Below, piece after piece: positions 1 to 5,292 of a stretch of DNA of 9,269 nt (the first letter of the stretch is position 1; the number at the start of each line of letters is the position of its first letter). This DNA comes from Candidatus Parcubacteria bacterium (GTDB taxonomy: Bacteria > Patescibacteriota > Minisyncoccia > Minisyncoccales > PEYH01). Both the position numbers and the translations under genes were made by a program. The stretch is taken from contig JAPLYH010000046.1 of assembly GCA_026395615.1 (NCBI GenBank), positions 1-9,269 on the forward strand. Direction: 5' to 3'. The notes beneath the pieces are model-generated. The model was not told the origin of the DNA. It made no database searches and saw nothing but the letters and a program-made list of their open reading frames with translations.

Positions 1-29
1 TTCAATTCCCACAATTTCTCTGCTATAAT
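1..29 (+). promoter_or_regulatory. Promoter of the ABC exporter operon (extended -10)
   Basis: A perfect TATAAT lies at 24-29, preceded by TGC, so this is an extended -10 element (TGnTATAAT). Seventeen bases upstream, at 1-6, TTCAAT is a weak -35. Transcription would begin near 36, leaving a leader of about 33 bases before the ATG at 69. No Shine-Dalgarno sequence is seen in that leader. Confidence 0.7.
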
Positions 30-68
30 TTATTACTGTATTATTGATTGCTAATTCAAATATTTATT

Positions 69-791
69 ATGGAAAAAGCGCTGGAAGTAAAAAATCTGAG
101 CAAAAACTATAAACAAGTACAAGCATTAAAGGATGTGAGTTTTGAAATTGACAAAGGAGAAATATTCGCTCTTGTTGGCCCAAATGGCGCAGGAAAATCT
201 ACTGCTCTAAAAATAATCGCCACTATTCTCTCCCCATCAAGCGGTGAAGTCAAAATTTACGAGCACGATATAAAAAAAGAGGCGAACAAAGTAAGAGAAA
301 TTATCAGCTACTTGCCTGAAGAGGCTGGCGCTTACAAAAATCTCTCTGGAATTAATTATTTAAAATTTATGGCCTCCATCTTCACAAACGATAAAGCAAA
401 ACAAAAAGAGTTTCTAAATTACGCTGTAGAAATAGCCGGCTTAGGAAATCGGCTTAAAGACAAAGCAAAGACATTTAGCAAAGGAATGACCAGAAAATTA
501 TTATTAGCCCGCACAGTAATGAGCAAACCAAAATTGGCGATTCTTGACGAACCCACAAGCGGTCTGGATGTAATCAATGCTTTTGAAATCAGAAAAATAA
601 TCAAAGGGCTGGCAGAACAAGGAATGTCAGTTCTTCTTTCTAGCCACAATATGCTTGAAATTGAATTTTTGTCCCACCGAATTGGCATTATTCATAAAGG
701 CAAAATTTTAGCCATCGGCACTCCAGCGGAATTAAAAGAAAAATATTCGGCCAATAATTTGGAAGAAGTTTTCATTAAGATAATTTCATGA
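69..791 (+). CDS. ABC-2 type exporter, ATP-binding subunit (NatA/CcmA-like)
   Basis: This is the cytoplasmic ATPase that would drive the membrane subunit encoded next to it. From the ATG at 69 it is 240 residues, the usual size for this family. Walker A is GPNGAGKST at 37-45. The Q-loop region reads YLPEE at 81-85, with Glu where many ABC proteins have Gln, which is normal for the NatA/EcsA-like branch. The signature is FSKGM at 136-140, Walker B is LAILDE at 156-161 followed by the D-loop SGLD, and the switch His is H193 in SSHN. A TTG at 48 would add seven residues, but it sits only about 12 bases after the likely transcription start, so I prefer the ATG. There is no Shine-Dalgarno. The stop overlaps the next start in ATGA, implying translational coupling. 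The substrate cannot be read from the sequence; Na+, drug, peptide or lipid export are all possible. Confidence 0.95.
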   Translation: MEKALEVKNLSKNYKQVQALKDVSFEIDKGEIFALVGPNGAGKSTALKIIATILSPSSGEVKIYEHDIKKEANKVREIISYLPEEAGAYKNLSGINYLKFMASIFTNDKAKQKEFLNYAVEIAGLGNRLKDKAKTFSKGMTRKLLLARTVMSKPKLAILDEPTSGLDVINAFEIRKIIKGLAEQGMSVLLSSHNMLEIEFLSHRIGIIHKGKILAIGTPAELKEKYSANNLEEVFIKIIS

Positions 792-2071
792 AAAAATTCC
801 TGATTTTATTACAAAAGGAAATTAGAGAACTGATAACTCCGCAAATTGTACTGCCTTTGGTTATAATGGTGGTCATATTTTCATTACTCGGAAACCTTTT
901 AGGAAAAGAACAAGAAAGAATTACTGCGCCAAGAGATATTGCTATTGTTGATGAAGATAAAACCCAAACATCAGAATCTATTATTCAGACCCTATCGTCC
1001 AGTAATTTTAATGTCATAAAATTTGAAGATAAAAACATTGAAAACATTTTCTCGGAAAATAAAAAAATCACTGTCGCCTTGGCTATCCCTCAAGGATTTG
1101 AAAAAGGAATCAAGGGTTTTCAACAGCAAAAAATAGAAATTTATAACAATATAAAAAATTTCTCTTTACTTGGAACTATTGAAAGCTCAATATTGAAACA
1201 GATAATGAGTTCTATTGTTGATGGTCTAAGTAATCAAATTCTTTCAAGCCAAAATACAAATATTAATCCTGATTTTCTTAAAAATCCGATTAATGTCAAC
1301 GAATTCGTGATGATTAAAGATAGGCAAGCAAATATTTCAATAGACACGGTAATGAATTTTATCCGCTCTCAAACCGCTTTTATACCAATAATCCTATTTA
1401 TGGTTATTATGCTGGCTGCTCAAATGGTGGCAACTACAGTAGCTGCTGAAAAAGAAAATAAAACTCTTGAAACATTACTAAGCTCCCCTATTTCCAGAAA
1501 AACAATTGTCTTGGCTAAAATAGCTGCTTCTGGGATTGTCGCTCTTATTTTTGCAGGCATATTTATGTTCGGATTTAATTCTTATATAAATGGAATAACA
1601 GGTAGTATGGGGCAAGCTAATTCTGCCGGACTTAATACTGCCTTATCTGAATTGCAACTCGGTATTTCGTTGAGTGGATATATTATTCTAGGTATATCTT
1701 TATTCTTAGCAACTCTATGCGCTTTAGCTATTGCAATAATTCTCGGTATCTTGGCAGAGGATGTTAAGGGAGTCCAAGCGGTTACTACCCCTTTAATGAT
1801 TTTACTCTTTGTCCCCTATTTATTATCTATGTTTTTTGACATCAATTCTGCTGCGCCGGCCATAAAATATATAATTTACGCCATTCCTTTTTCCCATCCA
1901 TTCTTGGTTCCGCAAAATTTAATAATGCATAATTTTCCCCAAATTATTTTTGGAATTGTTTATCAACTCGTTTTGTTTATAATTCTCATTACTGTTGCTG
2001 CTAAAATATTTTCTTCTGATAAGGTAATTACCATGAAATTTAGTTTCAAAAAGAAAAGAGCGAAGGAATAA
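788..2071 (+). CDS. ABC-2 type exporter, permease subunit (NatB-like)
   Basis: This is the 427-residue inner-membrane partner of the preceding ATPase. The start ATG overlaps the ATPase stop by four bases. The architecture is that of NatB/ABC-2 permeases. A first helix at about 17-38 is followed by a large extracytoplasmic region at about 40-195, and then five helices at about 197-219, 240-263, 293-322, 331-351 and 385-408. The stretch EKENKTLETLLSSPISRK (221-238), just after the second helix, is the conserved cytoplasmic coupling segment of the family (E-x-x-x-T-x-E-x-L-L-x-x-P). The C-terminus is strongly basic (KKKRAKE). A perfect-stem terminator follows 12 bases after the stop, so the operon is bicistronic. 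The family call is secure; the transported molecule is not visible. Confidence 0.93.
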   Translation: MKKFLILLQKEIRELITPQIVLPLVIMVVIFSLLGNLLGKEQERITAPRDIAIVDEDKTQTSESIIQTLSSSNFNVIKFEDKNIENIFSENKKITVALAIPQGFEKGIKGFQQQKIEIYNNIKNFSLLGTIESSILKQIMSSIVDGLSNQILSSQNTNINPDFLKNPINVNEFVMIKDRQANISIDTVMNFIRSQTAFIPIILFMVIMLAAQMVATTVAAEKENKTLETLLSSPISRKTIVLAKIAASGIVALIFAGIFMFGFNSYINGITGSMGQANSAGLNTALSELQLGISLSGYIILGISLFLATLCALAIAIILGILAEDVKGVQAVTTPLMILLFVPYLLSMFFDINSAAPAIKYIIYAIPFSHPFLVPQNLIMHNFPQIIFGIVYQLVLFIILITVAAKIFSSDKVITMKFSFKKKRAKE

Positions 2072-2082
2072 TTTTATTTAAA

Positions 2083-2116
2083 AAACCAAAAATCGCCTCC
2101 TGGCGATTTTTGGTTT
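2083..2116 (+). terminator. Terminator of the ABC exporter operon
   Basis: A perfect 15-base inverted repeat (2083-2097 with 2102-2116) encloses a TCCT loop. The inner core is AATCGCC/GGCGATT and the outer part is A-rich on the left and T-rich on the right, so the U tract lies inside the right arm. The symmetry could let it work in both directions. Confidence 0.9.
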
Positions 2117-2126
2117 CATCCATAAT

Positions 2127-2155
2127 TTGACTAAAGTAACAATCTGTGGTAATAT
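2127..2155 (+). promoter_or_regulatory. Promoter of the small membrane-protein gene at 2187
   Basis: The -35 is TTGACT at 2127-2132. After a 17-base spacer the -10 is TAATAT at 2150-2155, preceded by TGG, making it an extended -10. Transcription would start near 2162, just upstream of the Shine-Dalgarno. This placement rules out any coding start upstream of 2162. Confidence 0.75.
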
Positions 2156-2176
2156 AAAAACATTCTCGGGTTACAG

Positions 2177-2181
2177 GGAGG
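2177..2181 (+). promoter_or_regulatory. Shine-Dalgarno deciding the start at 2187
   Basis: GGAGG, inside AGGGAGGAAGCG, sits five bases before the ATG at 2187. It is one of only two clear Shine-Dalgarno sequences I see in the window, and it fixes the start. The reading frame is open further upstream, but that stretch is the promoter. Confidence 0.8.
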
Positions 2182-2186
2182 AAGCG

Positions 2187-2510
2187 ATGTGGAAAACTCT
2201 TGTATCAATGCGGGCATTCTTCGTGGGCCTGCTGGTGGTGGGCTGTTTCATCGCCTTGTTCATCGCTACGCTCGGGCGCACGCTGGACTTCGTCTTTTCC
2301 GGAAACACCTTGTGCGCGATCATCAACGGGGGGATCACCGCAATCTTCTTTGCGCTGATCCTCATAGCTGGCTTCTTCGCCTGTCAGATGGAGGACAAAG
2401 AGCCCTCGCCGCCCGCTCGCAGTGAGGAGAGATTCTTCACCACGGAGGAATTCTGCTCTCTCTGCAGACTCCTGGAGCTGAAGCTTGAACTCTCATCGCG
2501 TAGCCGATGA
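2187..2510 (+). CDS. Small two-helix membrane protein, unknown function
   Basis: I do not recognise this 107-residue protein. It has two hydrophobic segments, at about 11-29 (FFVGLLVVGCFIALFIATL) and about 41-66, separated by a short loop (about 30-40) containing RTLDFVFSGN. A soluble C-terminal tail from about 67 begins QMEDKEPSPPARSEER and ends in a probable amphipathic helix (TEEFCSLCRLLELKLEL). The gene is a self-contained unit with its own promoter, a strong Shine-Dalgarno and a terminator just downstream. Its base composition is unlike its neighbours: 38 of 60 bases are G or C at 2221-2280 and 37 of 60 at 2401-2460, against 16 of 60 at 1021-1080 in the permease gene. That suggests acquisition from another genome or an unusual constraint. 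The size and two helices recall holins or small toxins, but nothing in the sequence proves that. Confidence 0.7.
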   Translation: MWKTLVSMRAFFVGLLVVGCFIALFIATLGRTLDFVFSGNTLCAIINGGITAIFFALILIAGFFACQMEDKEPSPPARSEERFFTTEEFCSLCRLLELKLELSSRSR

Positions 2511-2528
2511 CAGCCGAGCGCCGAGCAC

Positions 2529-2582
2529 GATGCCGGCAACCAAACTTTCAATAGCTTGATCGTTTGGTTGCCGGCGTCTTTT
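2529..2582 (+). terminator. Terminator of the small membrane-protein gene at 2187
   Basis: A perfect 14-base stem (GCCGGCAACCAAAC at 2532-2545 with 2562-2575) extends by three more pairs, one of them G-U, to 2529/2578. It is followed by TTTT. The 16-base loop can itself pair (TCAA with TTGA). This is a strong intrinsic terminator on the plus strand. Confidence 0.9.
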
Positions 2583-2595
2583 CATTTAAATTAAA

Positions 2596-2643
2596 CAAAA
2601 AGACCGGAAGAAGAACTCGCTGTTAAACGATTTCTGCTTCCGG
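2596..2643 (-). terminator. Terminator of the small membrane-protein gene at 2932
   Basis: Read on the minus strand, CCGGAAG (2643-2637) pairs with CTTCCGG (2610-2604) across a 26-base loop. The loop contains a weaker inner stem with one mismatch. A TCTTTTTGTTT tract follows. It lies about 20 bases after the stop at 2663 and is back-to-back with the convergent terminator at 2529-2582. Confidence 0.65.
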
Positions 2644-2662
2644 GAACGCTCGCTCTTGACCA

Positions 2663-2932
2663 CTACCTCATCAAGAAGTATGTATTATTCCCTCTTCTTT
2701 TCGAGGCTCTCAGTGACTTGACAACCTTGATGGTTGCGACTGTGCAGAAAATCGCTCCAGCCGGGAAAAATATCAGGAATAGACCTAAACTAATCACTCC
2801 TGAAACGTCCCCTGATTGGAGAGCACTCGCAACTCTTTTGTATGCATCAATAGATAGATATACGCATACCCCTGCCGTCACCGCCATCGTAGCCGCCAAC
2901 GAAATGCTCTCTAACTTTTTCTGAGAGAACAT
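2663..2932 (-). CDS. Small two-helix membrane protein, unknown function
   Basis: I do not recognise this 89-residue protein. The start is the ATG at 2932-2930, fixed by an excellent Shine-Dalgarno five bases upstream. The frame is open further upstream, but that part lies in the promoter and the rnpB terminator. Hydrophobic segments lie at about 10-28 (ISLAATMAVTAGVCVYLSI) and about 44-68, with a short loop containing YKRVASALQSGD between them. The C-terminal tail is basic (KVVKSLRASKRRGNN). Composition is intermediate: 27 of 60 bases G or C at 2821-2880 and 26 of 60 at 2761-2820. It faces the other small membrane-protein gene tail to tail and has the same layout: own promoter, strong Shine-Dalgarno, two helices, own terminator. 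Function is unknown; a real gene is likely because promoter, ribosome site and terminator agree. Confidence 0.7.
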   Translation of the reverse strand: MFSQKKLESISLAATMAVTAGVCVYLSIDAYKRVASALQSGDVSGVISLGLFLIFFPAGAIFCTVATIKVVKSLRASKRRGNNTYFLMR

Positions 2933-2937
2933 CCCTC

Positions 2938-2945
2938 CCTCCTTT
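2938..2945 (-). promoter_or_regulatory. Shine-Dalgarno deciding the start at 2932
   Basis: On the minus strand AAAGGAGG (2945-2938), followed by GAGGG, lies five bases before the ATG at 2932. It matches all eight bases of the canonical 16S rRNA tail complement. This is unusual among the other genes of this window, most of which show no Shine-Dalgarno. Confidence 0.85.
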
Positions 2946-2956
2946 GTTCTGATATA

Positions 2957-2986
2957 ATTATAGCATTTTATGAACCTATTTTTGAA
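2957..2986 (-). promoter_or_regulatory. Promoter of the small membrane-protein gene at 2932
   Basis: On the minus strand TATAAT (2962-2957) is preceded by TGC (2965-2963), a perfect extended -10. An 18-base spacer gives a weak -35, TTCAAA (2986-2981). Transcription would start near 2950, so the leader is about 18 bases and is mostly Shine-Dalgarno. The -35 overlaps the end of the rnpB terminator hairpin by two bases. Confidence 0.75.
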
Positions 2987-3021
2987 ATACAAACAGCTCC
3001 TTCGGGGAGCTGTCTGTATTT
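2985..3021 (-). terminator. Terminator of rnpB
   Basis: A 16-base stem (2985-3000 with 3006-3021) encloses a five-base loop. All positions pair except 2992/3014, which is a G-U pair in the minus-strand RNA but an A-C mismatch in the plus-strand RNA, so the hairpin suits minus-strand transcripts. The U-rich tract (TTTGTATTT) lies inside the 3' arm. It begins immediately after the 3' end of RNase P RNA. Confidence 0.85.
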
Positions 3022-3347
3022 TACCAAGTAGGCAATAAGCCGAATTCTGTTTTAAGCAATCATCTATCTAGGCCAAAGATTACTCTTTGGCTCATGCGAG
3101 CTACTTTATTTGCTCTTGCACCCGAGCAAGGATTTAGCCGTTTCACTCCTTGAGTTTCCTCAAAGATTTACCCTAATGGGCACTCCTCTTCTTTCGATTC
3201 GGAGCGTCACTGTTCGCACCTCTATCCTCACGGACGACGGGCGTTACCCGCTGCCTGTGTCGCTGGCAAACAGCAACTGGGTGTTCGGACTTTCCTCTCC
3301 TTGTCAATAAATTACTGACAAAGAGCGATTGCCTTGCCTACTTGGCA
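3022..3347 (-). ncRNA. rnpB: RNase P RNA, bacterial type A-like
   Basis: This is the catalytic RNA that, with protein RnpA, removes 5' leaders from tRNA precursors. The ends pair perfectly to form helix P1: CCAAGTAGGCAA (3345-3334, minus strand) with TTGCCTACTTGG (3035-3024). Two universal elements that make up helix P4 and the core are seen. GGAGAGGAAAGTCCGAACAC (3300-3281, minus strand) lies near the 5' end and ACAGAATTCGGCTTA (3050-3036) near the 3' end. The length of about 325 is normal to slightly short for this class. The promoter places the transcription start at about 3346, so little or no 5' trimming is needed, and a terminator follows the 3' end directly. The P1 ends and the two core elements make the call secure; the exact mature ends could shift by a few bases. 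Confidence 0.96.
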
Positions 3348-3352
3348 CCTTT

Positions 3353-3380
3353 ATTATATCAAATTTCCCCAAAAAGTCAA
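3353..3380 (-). promoter_or_regulatory. Promoter of rnpB
   Basis: On the minus strand the -35 is TTGACT (3380-3375). After a 16-base spacer the -10 is TATAAT (3358-3353), preceded by TGA to give an extended -10. The predicted start, about 3346, coincides with the 5' end of helix P1. Confidence 0.85.
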
Positions 3381-3492
3381 CCGCATACTAAAAAGATTTG
3401 CGACAAAGGACAATCAAATTCCTAGTTCTTTTTGATCTAATTCTTTTTCGAATCTAGTTTCTCTAATTTTCTCCTGTGGAAAACTTTCCCTT

Positions 3493-3597
3493 AAAAATTA
3501 CGCGGCCGGGGCTCGTAGTGAGATTTTCCTTGTTGGGCGTGAGTTCCTGTGTTTCACGAAAATTACGCCACCCGGCGGCGTAATTTCTACAACCCCG
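3493..3597. repeat. Clustered inverted repeats, possible structured RNA
   Basis: AAATTACGCC (3560-3569) pairs perfectly with GGCGTAATTT (3577-3586). A second copy, AAATTACGC (3495-3503), could pair with the same right arm instead. CGTGA (3539-3543) pairs with TCACG (3554-3558). CGGGG (3507-3511) pairs with CCCCG (3593-3597) and would close the whole as a multi-branched fold. The closing pair is compatible with the near hairpin but crosses the far one, so two alternative folds exist. A terminator-like hairpin follows directly. This could be a small RNA, a regulatory element or an intergenic repeat. The pairings are seen in the sequence; function is unknown. Confidence 0.5.
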
Positions 3598-3628
3598 ACA
3601 CAAAATCGCCCTTCGGGCGATTTTGTGT
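3598..3628. terminator. Terminator hairpin after the RNase HI gene, possibly bidirectional
   Basis: A perfect 13-base stem (3598-3610 with 3616-3628) has the loop CTTCG. It lies 21 bases beyond the minus-strand stop at 3650, so it would end the pgk operon. On the plus strand it is followed by TCTCTTG, a slightly better U-rich tail, and could end a plus-strand transcript from the repeat region. Its core (AAAATCGCC/GGCGATTTT) is the same as in the terminator at 2083-2116. Confidence 0.8.
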
Positions 3629-3649
3629 TCTCTTGTACTTGCTCCTTAA

Positions 3650-4084
3650 TTAAAATAATTTTTGGCTTTCGGCGTCCAGGGCTTGATTCGCTAATTTGTC
3701 AGCTAAAAAATTTTGTTCCCGAGGAATTAATTTAAAATCCACTTTTTTATAATCAATCCTTAAATTCCAAACCTGTATAAATAATTGCTGGATGTTTGGC
3801 TCTTTAATTTTATACTCACCCGACAATTGAGAAACCATTAATTCAGAATCCGATTTTATCAAAATCTCGGTATTTTTTATTTTTGCCTTACCAACAAGCG
3901 CTTTAACTTTCTTCAAGGCAAAAATCACTGCTTGATATTCAGCTTCATTATTGGTTGTCTTGCCAATTGTTTCAGCATATTCTTTTTGAGCAATGCCATG
4001 AGAATCAGCTATTACTATTCCAATGGAAGCTGGTCCAGGATTTCCCCGAGAAGCGCCATCTGTAAAAACTATTATTTTATCCAT
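3650..4084 (-). CDS. RNase HI-family nuclease
   Basis: This 144-residue enzyme would cut the RNA strand of RNA-DNA hybrids in the cytoplasm (R-loops, primers). The acidic catalytic set is present: D9 in FTDGASRGNPGP, E49 in TTNNEAEY, D79 in KSDSEL and D129 in FLADKLANQALD. Near the last Asp, PREQN replaces the His loop of E. coli RNase HI, and the basic protrusion is missing. This matches the compact branch often annotated as ribonuclease HI family or reverse-transcriptase-like protein. It is the last gene of the pgk operon, 10 bases after the DHH gene stop. No Shine-Dalgarno precedes the ATG. The family is secure; activity is inferred from the intact active-site residues. Confidence 0.93.
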   Translation of the reverse strand: MDKIIVFTDGASRGNPGPASIGIVIADSHGIAQKEYAETIGKTTNNEAEYQAVIFALKKVKALVGKAKIKNTEILIKSDSELMVSQLSGEYKIKEPNIQQLFIQVWNLRIDYKKVDFKLIPREQNFLADKLANQALDAESQKLF

Positions 4085-4094
4085 AATTTATTTT

Positions 4095-5288
4095 TTAACT
4101 CTTTTTAACTTGTTTTTTGAAGTATCCTTCCAAACATTTTTCTAATTTAGGAAGGTTGCTGTTTTTTGCTCTGCACCCGCAAGCAGGCGGATGTCCACCA
4201 TAGGTCTCTAAATATTTTTTACATTTAATCAGTGCGTCTACACCATCTAAATCATGAGGCAATCTAGCCGAACAAACACTTTCTTCGTCTCCTTTTTTAA
4301 AAAGAAATACCGGTTTTTTGTAAATCTGAAGGAGCTTTGAGGCAATTACCCCAAGAGCTGGCACGGGCCAATAATCACTGACCTCAAAAATCATCAGCGA
4401 TTCTTTTTTATCTTTTTCTATTTTCTGGATAAGCTCTTCAAGCGTTTGTTGAATTATGGCCTTCTTTTCCTTGTTTTGTCTTATTAATCGCTGAGCCAAT
4501 ATCTTTGCTTCTTTCGGAGAATCTTCGGTTAAAAGCAAATAGCTCTCCGCTATATTATCTATCAATCTAGCGCTATTCAATGGAGCAATAATTTTCTGGA
4601 ATATATCAACATCTGTTTGCAAATCAACCTCTCCTAATTCTATCAACGACAATAATCCTGGTCTTTGAGTCGTCAACAAAGCATTCATTCCCTTATCTAC
4701 CAATTCCCGATTATCTTCTTTTAACGGCATTAGATCAGAAAGAGTAGCTAGGGCGGTTAATTCCAACAATTTTTCCTTTACATATTCCGGATAACTGGTG
4801 TTTTCCAATGCGCATTCGGCTACCTTATAAACAAGCCCAACCGCAGCGAAATCAGTAAATGGATAGGTTTCTCCTTTCTGTTTTGGATCAACTAAAAGAT
4901 CCGGCTTGGCTACTTTTTCCAAAGGTGGATGATGGTCAATAATTATTGTTTCAAAACCAATTTTCTTCGCCCGCTTAATTTCTTTTACATTAGCTATCCC
5001 GCAATCAACAGCAAAAAACAAACAAGGAGCTTCTTCTTTAAAAAAATCTAACATATAATCGCTGATTCCATGCCCTTCTTCCTCTCTATTCGGAAAATAA
5101 ACCTTAATATTATTATTCTGGTTATATAAGGGATTCAAAAGTTCAAAAAGCTCTTTCAATACAACGACTGAAGCGATGCCGTCTAGATCAGCATCGCCAA
5201 AAATAATCACCTTTTCCCCTTTTTGAGCTGCCTTCAAAATTCTTTGGGCAACCTCTTTTGTCCCTTTTGGATATTCTCTATTTTTCAT
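4095..5288 (-). CDS. DHH-family phosphoesterase, short RecJ-like exonuclease
   Basis: The protein resembles RecJ, the 5'-3' single-strand DNA exonuclease of recombination and mismatch repair. The DHH-domain motifs are intact: GDADLDG (31-37), VDCG (94-97), DHH (118-120), VDP (133-135) and ATLSDLMPL (181-189), which parallels the RecJ motif with ADVMPL. The C-terminal DHHA1 domain carries ALGVIASKLL (311-320), SARLPHDLDG (340-349) and GGHPPACG (364-371). At 397 residues it is much shorter than typical RecJ (about 550 or more) and ends soon after DHHA1, so the C-terminal OB-type region is absent. Its start lies four bases after the pgk stop. Alternatives are a nanoRNase or another DHH phosphoesterase acting on short oligonucleotides, but the motif set fits RecJ better. 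Substrate is inference. Confidence 0.88.
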   Translation of the reverse strand: MKNREYPKGTKEVAQRILKAAQKGEKVIIFGDADLDGIASVVVLKELFELLNPLYNQNNNIKVYFPNREEEGHGISDYMLDFFKEEAPCLFFAVDCGIANVKEIKRAKKIGFETIIIDHHPPLEKVAKPDLLVDPKQKGETYPFTDFAAVGLVYKVAECALENTSYPEYVKEKLLELTALATLSDLMPLKEDNRELVDKGMNALLTTQRPGLLSLIELGEVDLQTDVDIFQKIIAPLNSARLIDNIAESYLLLTEDSPKEAKILAQRLIRQNKEKKAIIQQTLEELIQKIEKDKKESLMIFEVSDYWPVPALGVIASKLLQIYKKPVFLFKKGDEESVCSARLPHDLDGVDALIKCKKYLETYGGHPPACGCRAKNSNLPKLEKCLEGYFKKQVKKS

Positions 5289-5292
5289 AAAA

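Larger units (their letters stand above)
3381..3649. other. Non-coding stretch between rnpB and the RNase HI gene
   Basis: No convincing coding frame is seen on either strand. The rnpB-proximal part (3381-3490) is AT-rich and featureless apart from T-rich runs. The rest is richer in G+C and full of inverted repeats (see the entries at 3493-3597 and 3598-3628). I see no strong promoter pointing into it from the left. Minus-strand read-through from the RNase HI gene could transcribe it. Confidence 0.6.

Noticed and set aside
48..68. Upstream TTG start that would lengthen the ABC ATPase by seven residues
   Set aside because: It lies only about 12 bases after the predicted transcription start, has no ribosome site, and the extra residues are not part of the ABC fold. 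The ATG at 69 gives the usual family length.
2127..2186. Longer N-terminus for the first small membrane protein
   Set aside because: This stretch contains the -35 and -10 elements and the Shine-Dalgarno for the ATG at 2187.
2933..2992. Longer N-terminus for the second small membrane protein
   Set aside because: It would run through its own promoter and Shine-Dalgarno and into the rnpB terminator arm.
3110..3310. Open frame on the plus strand inside rnpB
   Set aside because: It is antisense to conserved RNase P RNA, has no ribosome site, and its composition follows the RNA gene.
3475..3483. TGTGGAAAA, one base from a reversed DnaA box
   Set aside because: A single imperfect site with no cluster, no dnaA or dnaN gene nearby, and no origin-like AT-rich repeat array.
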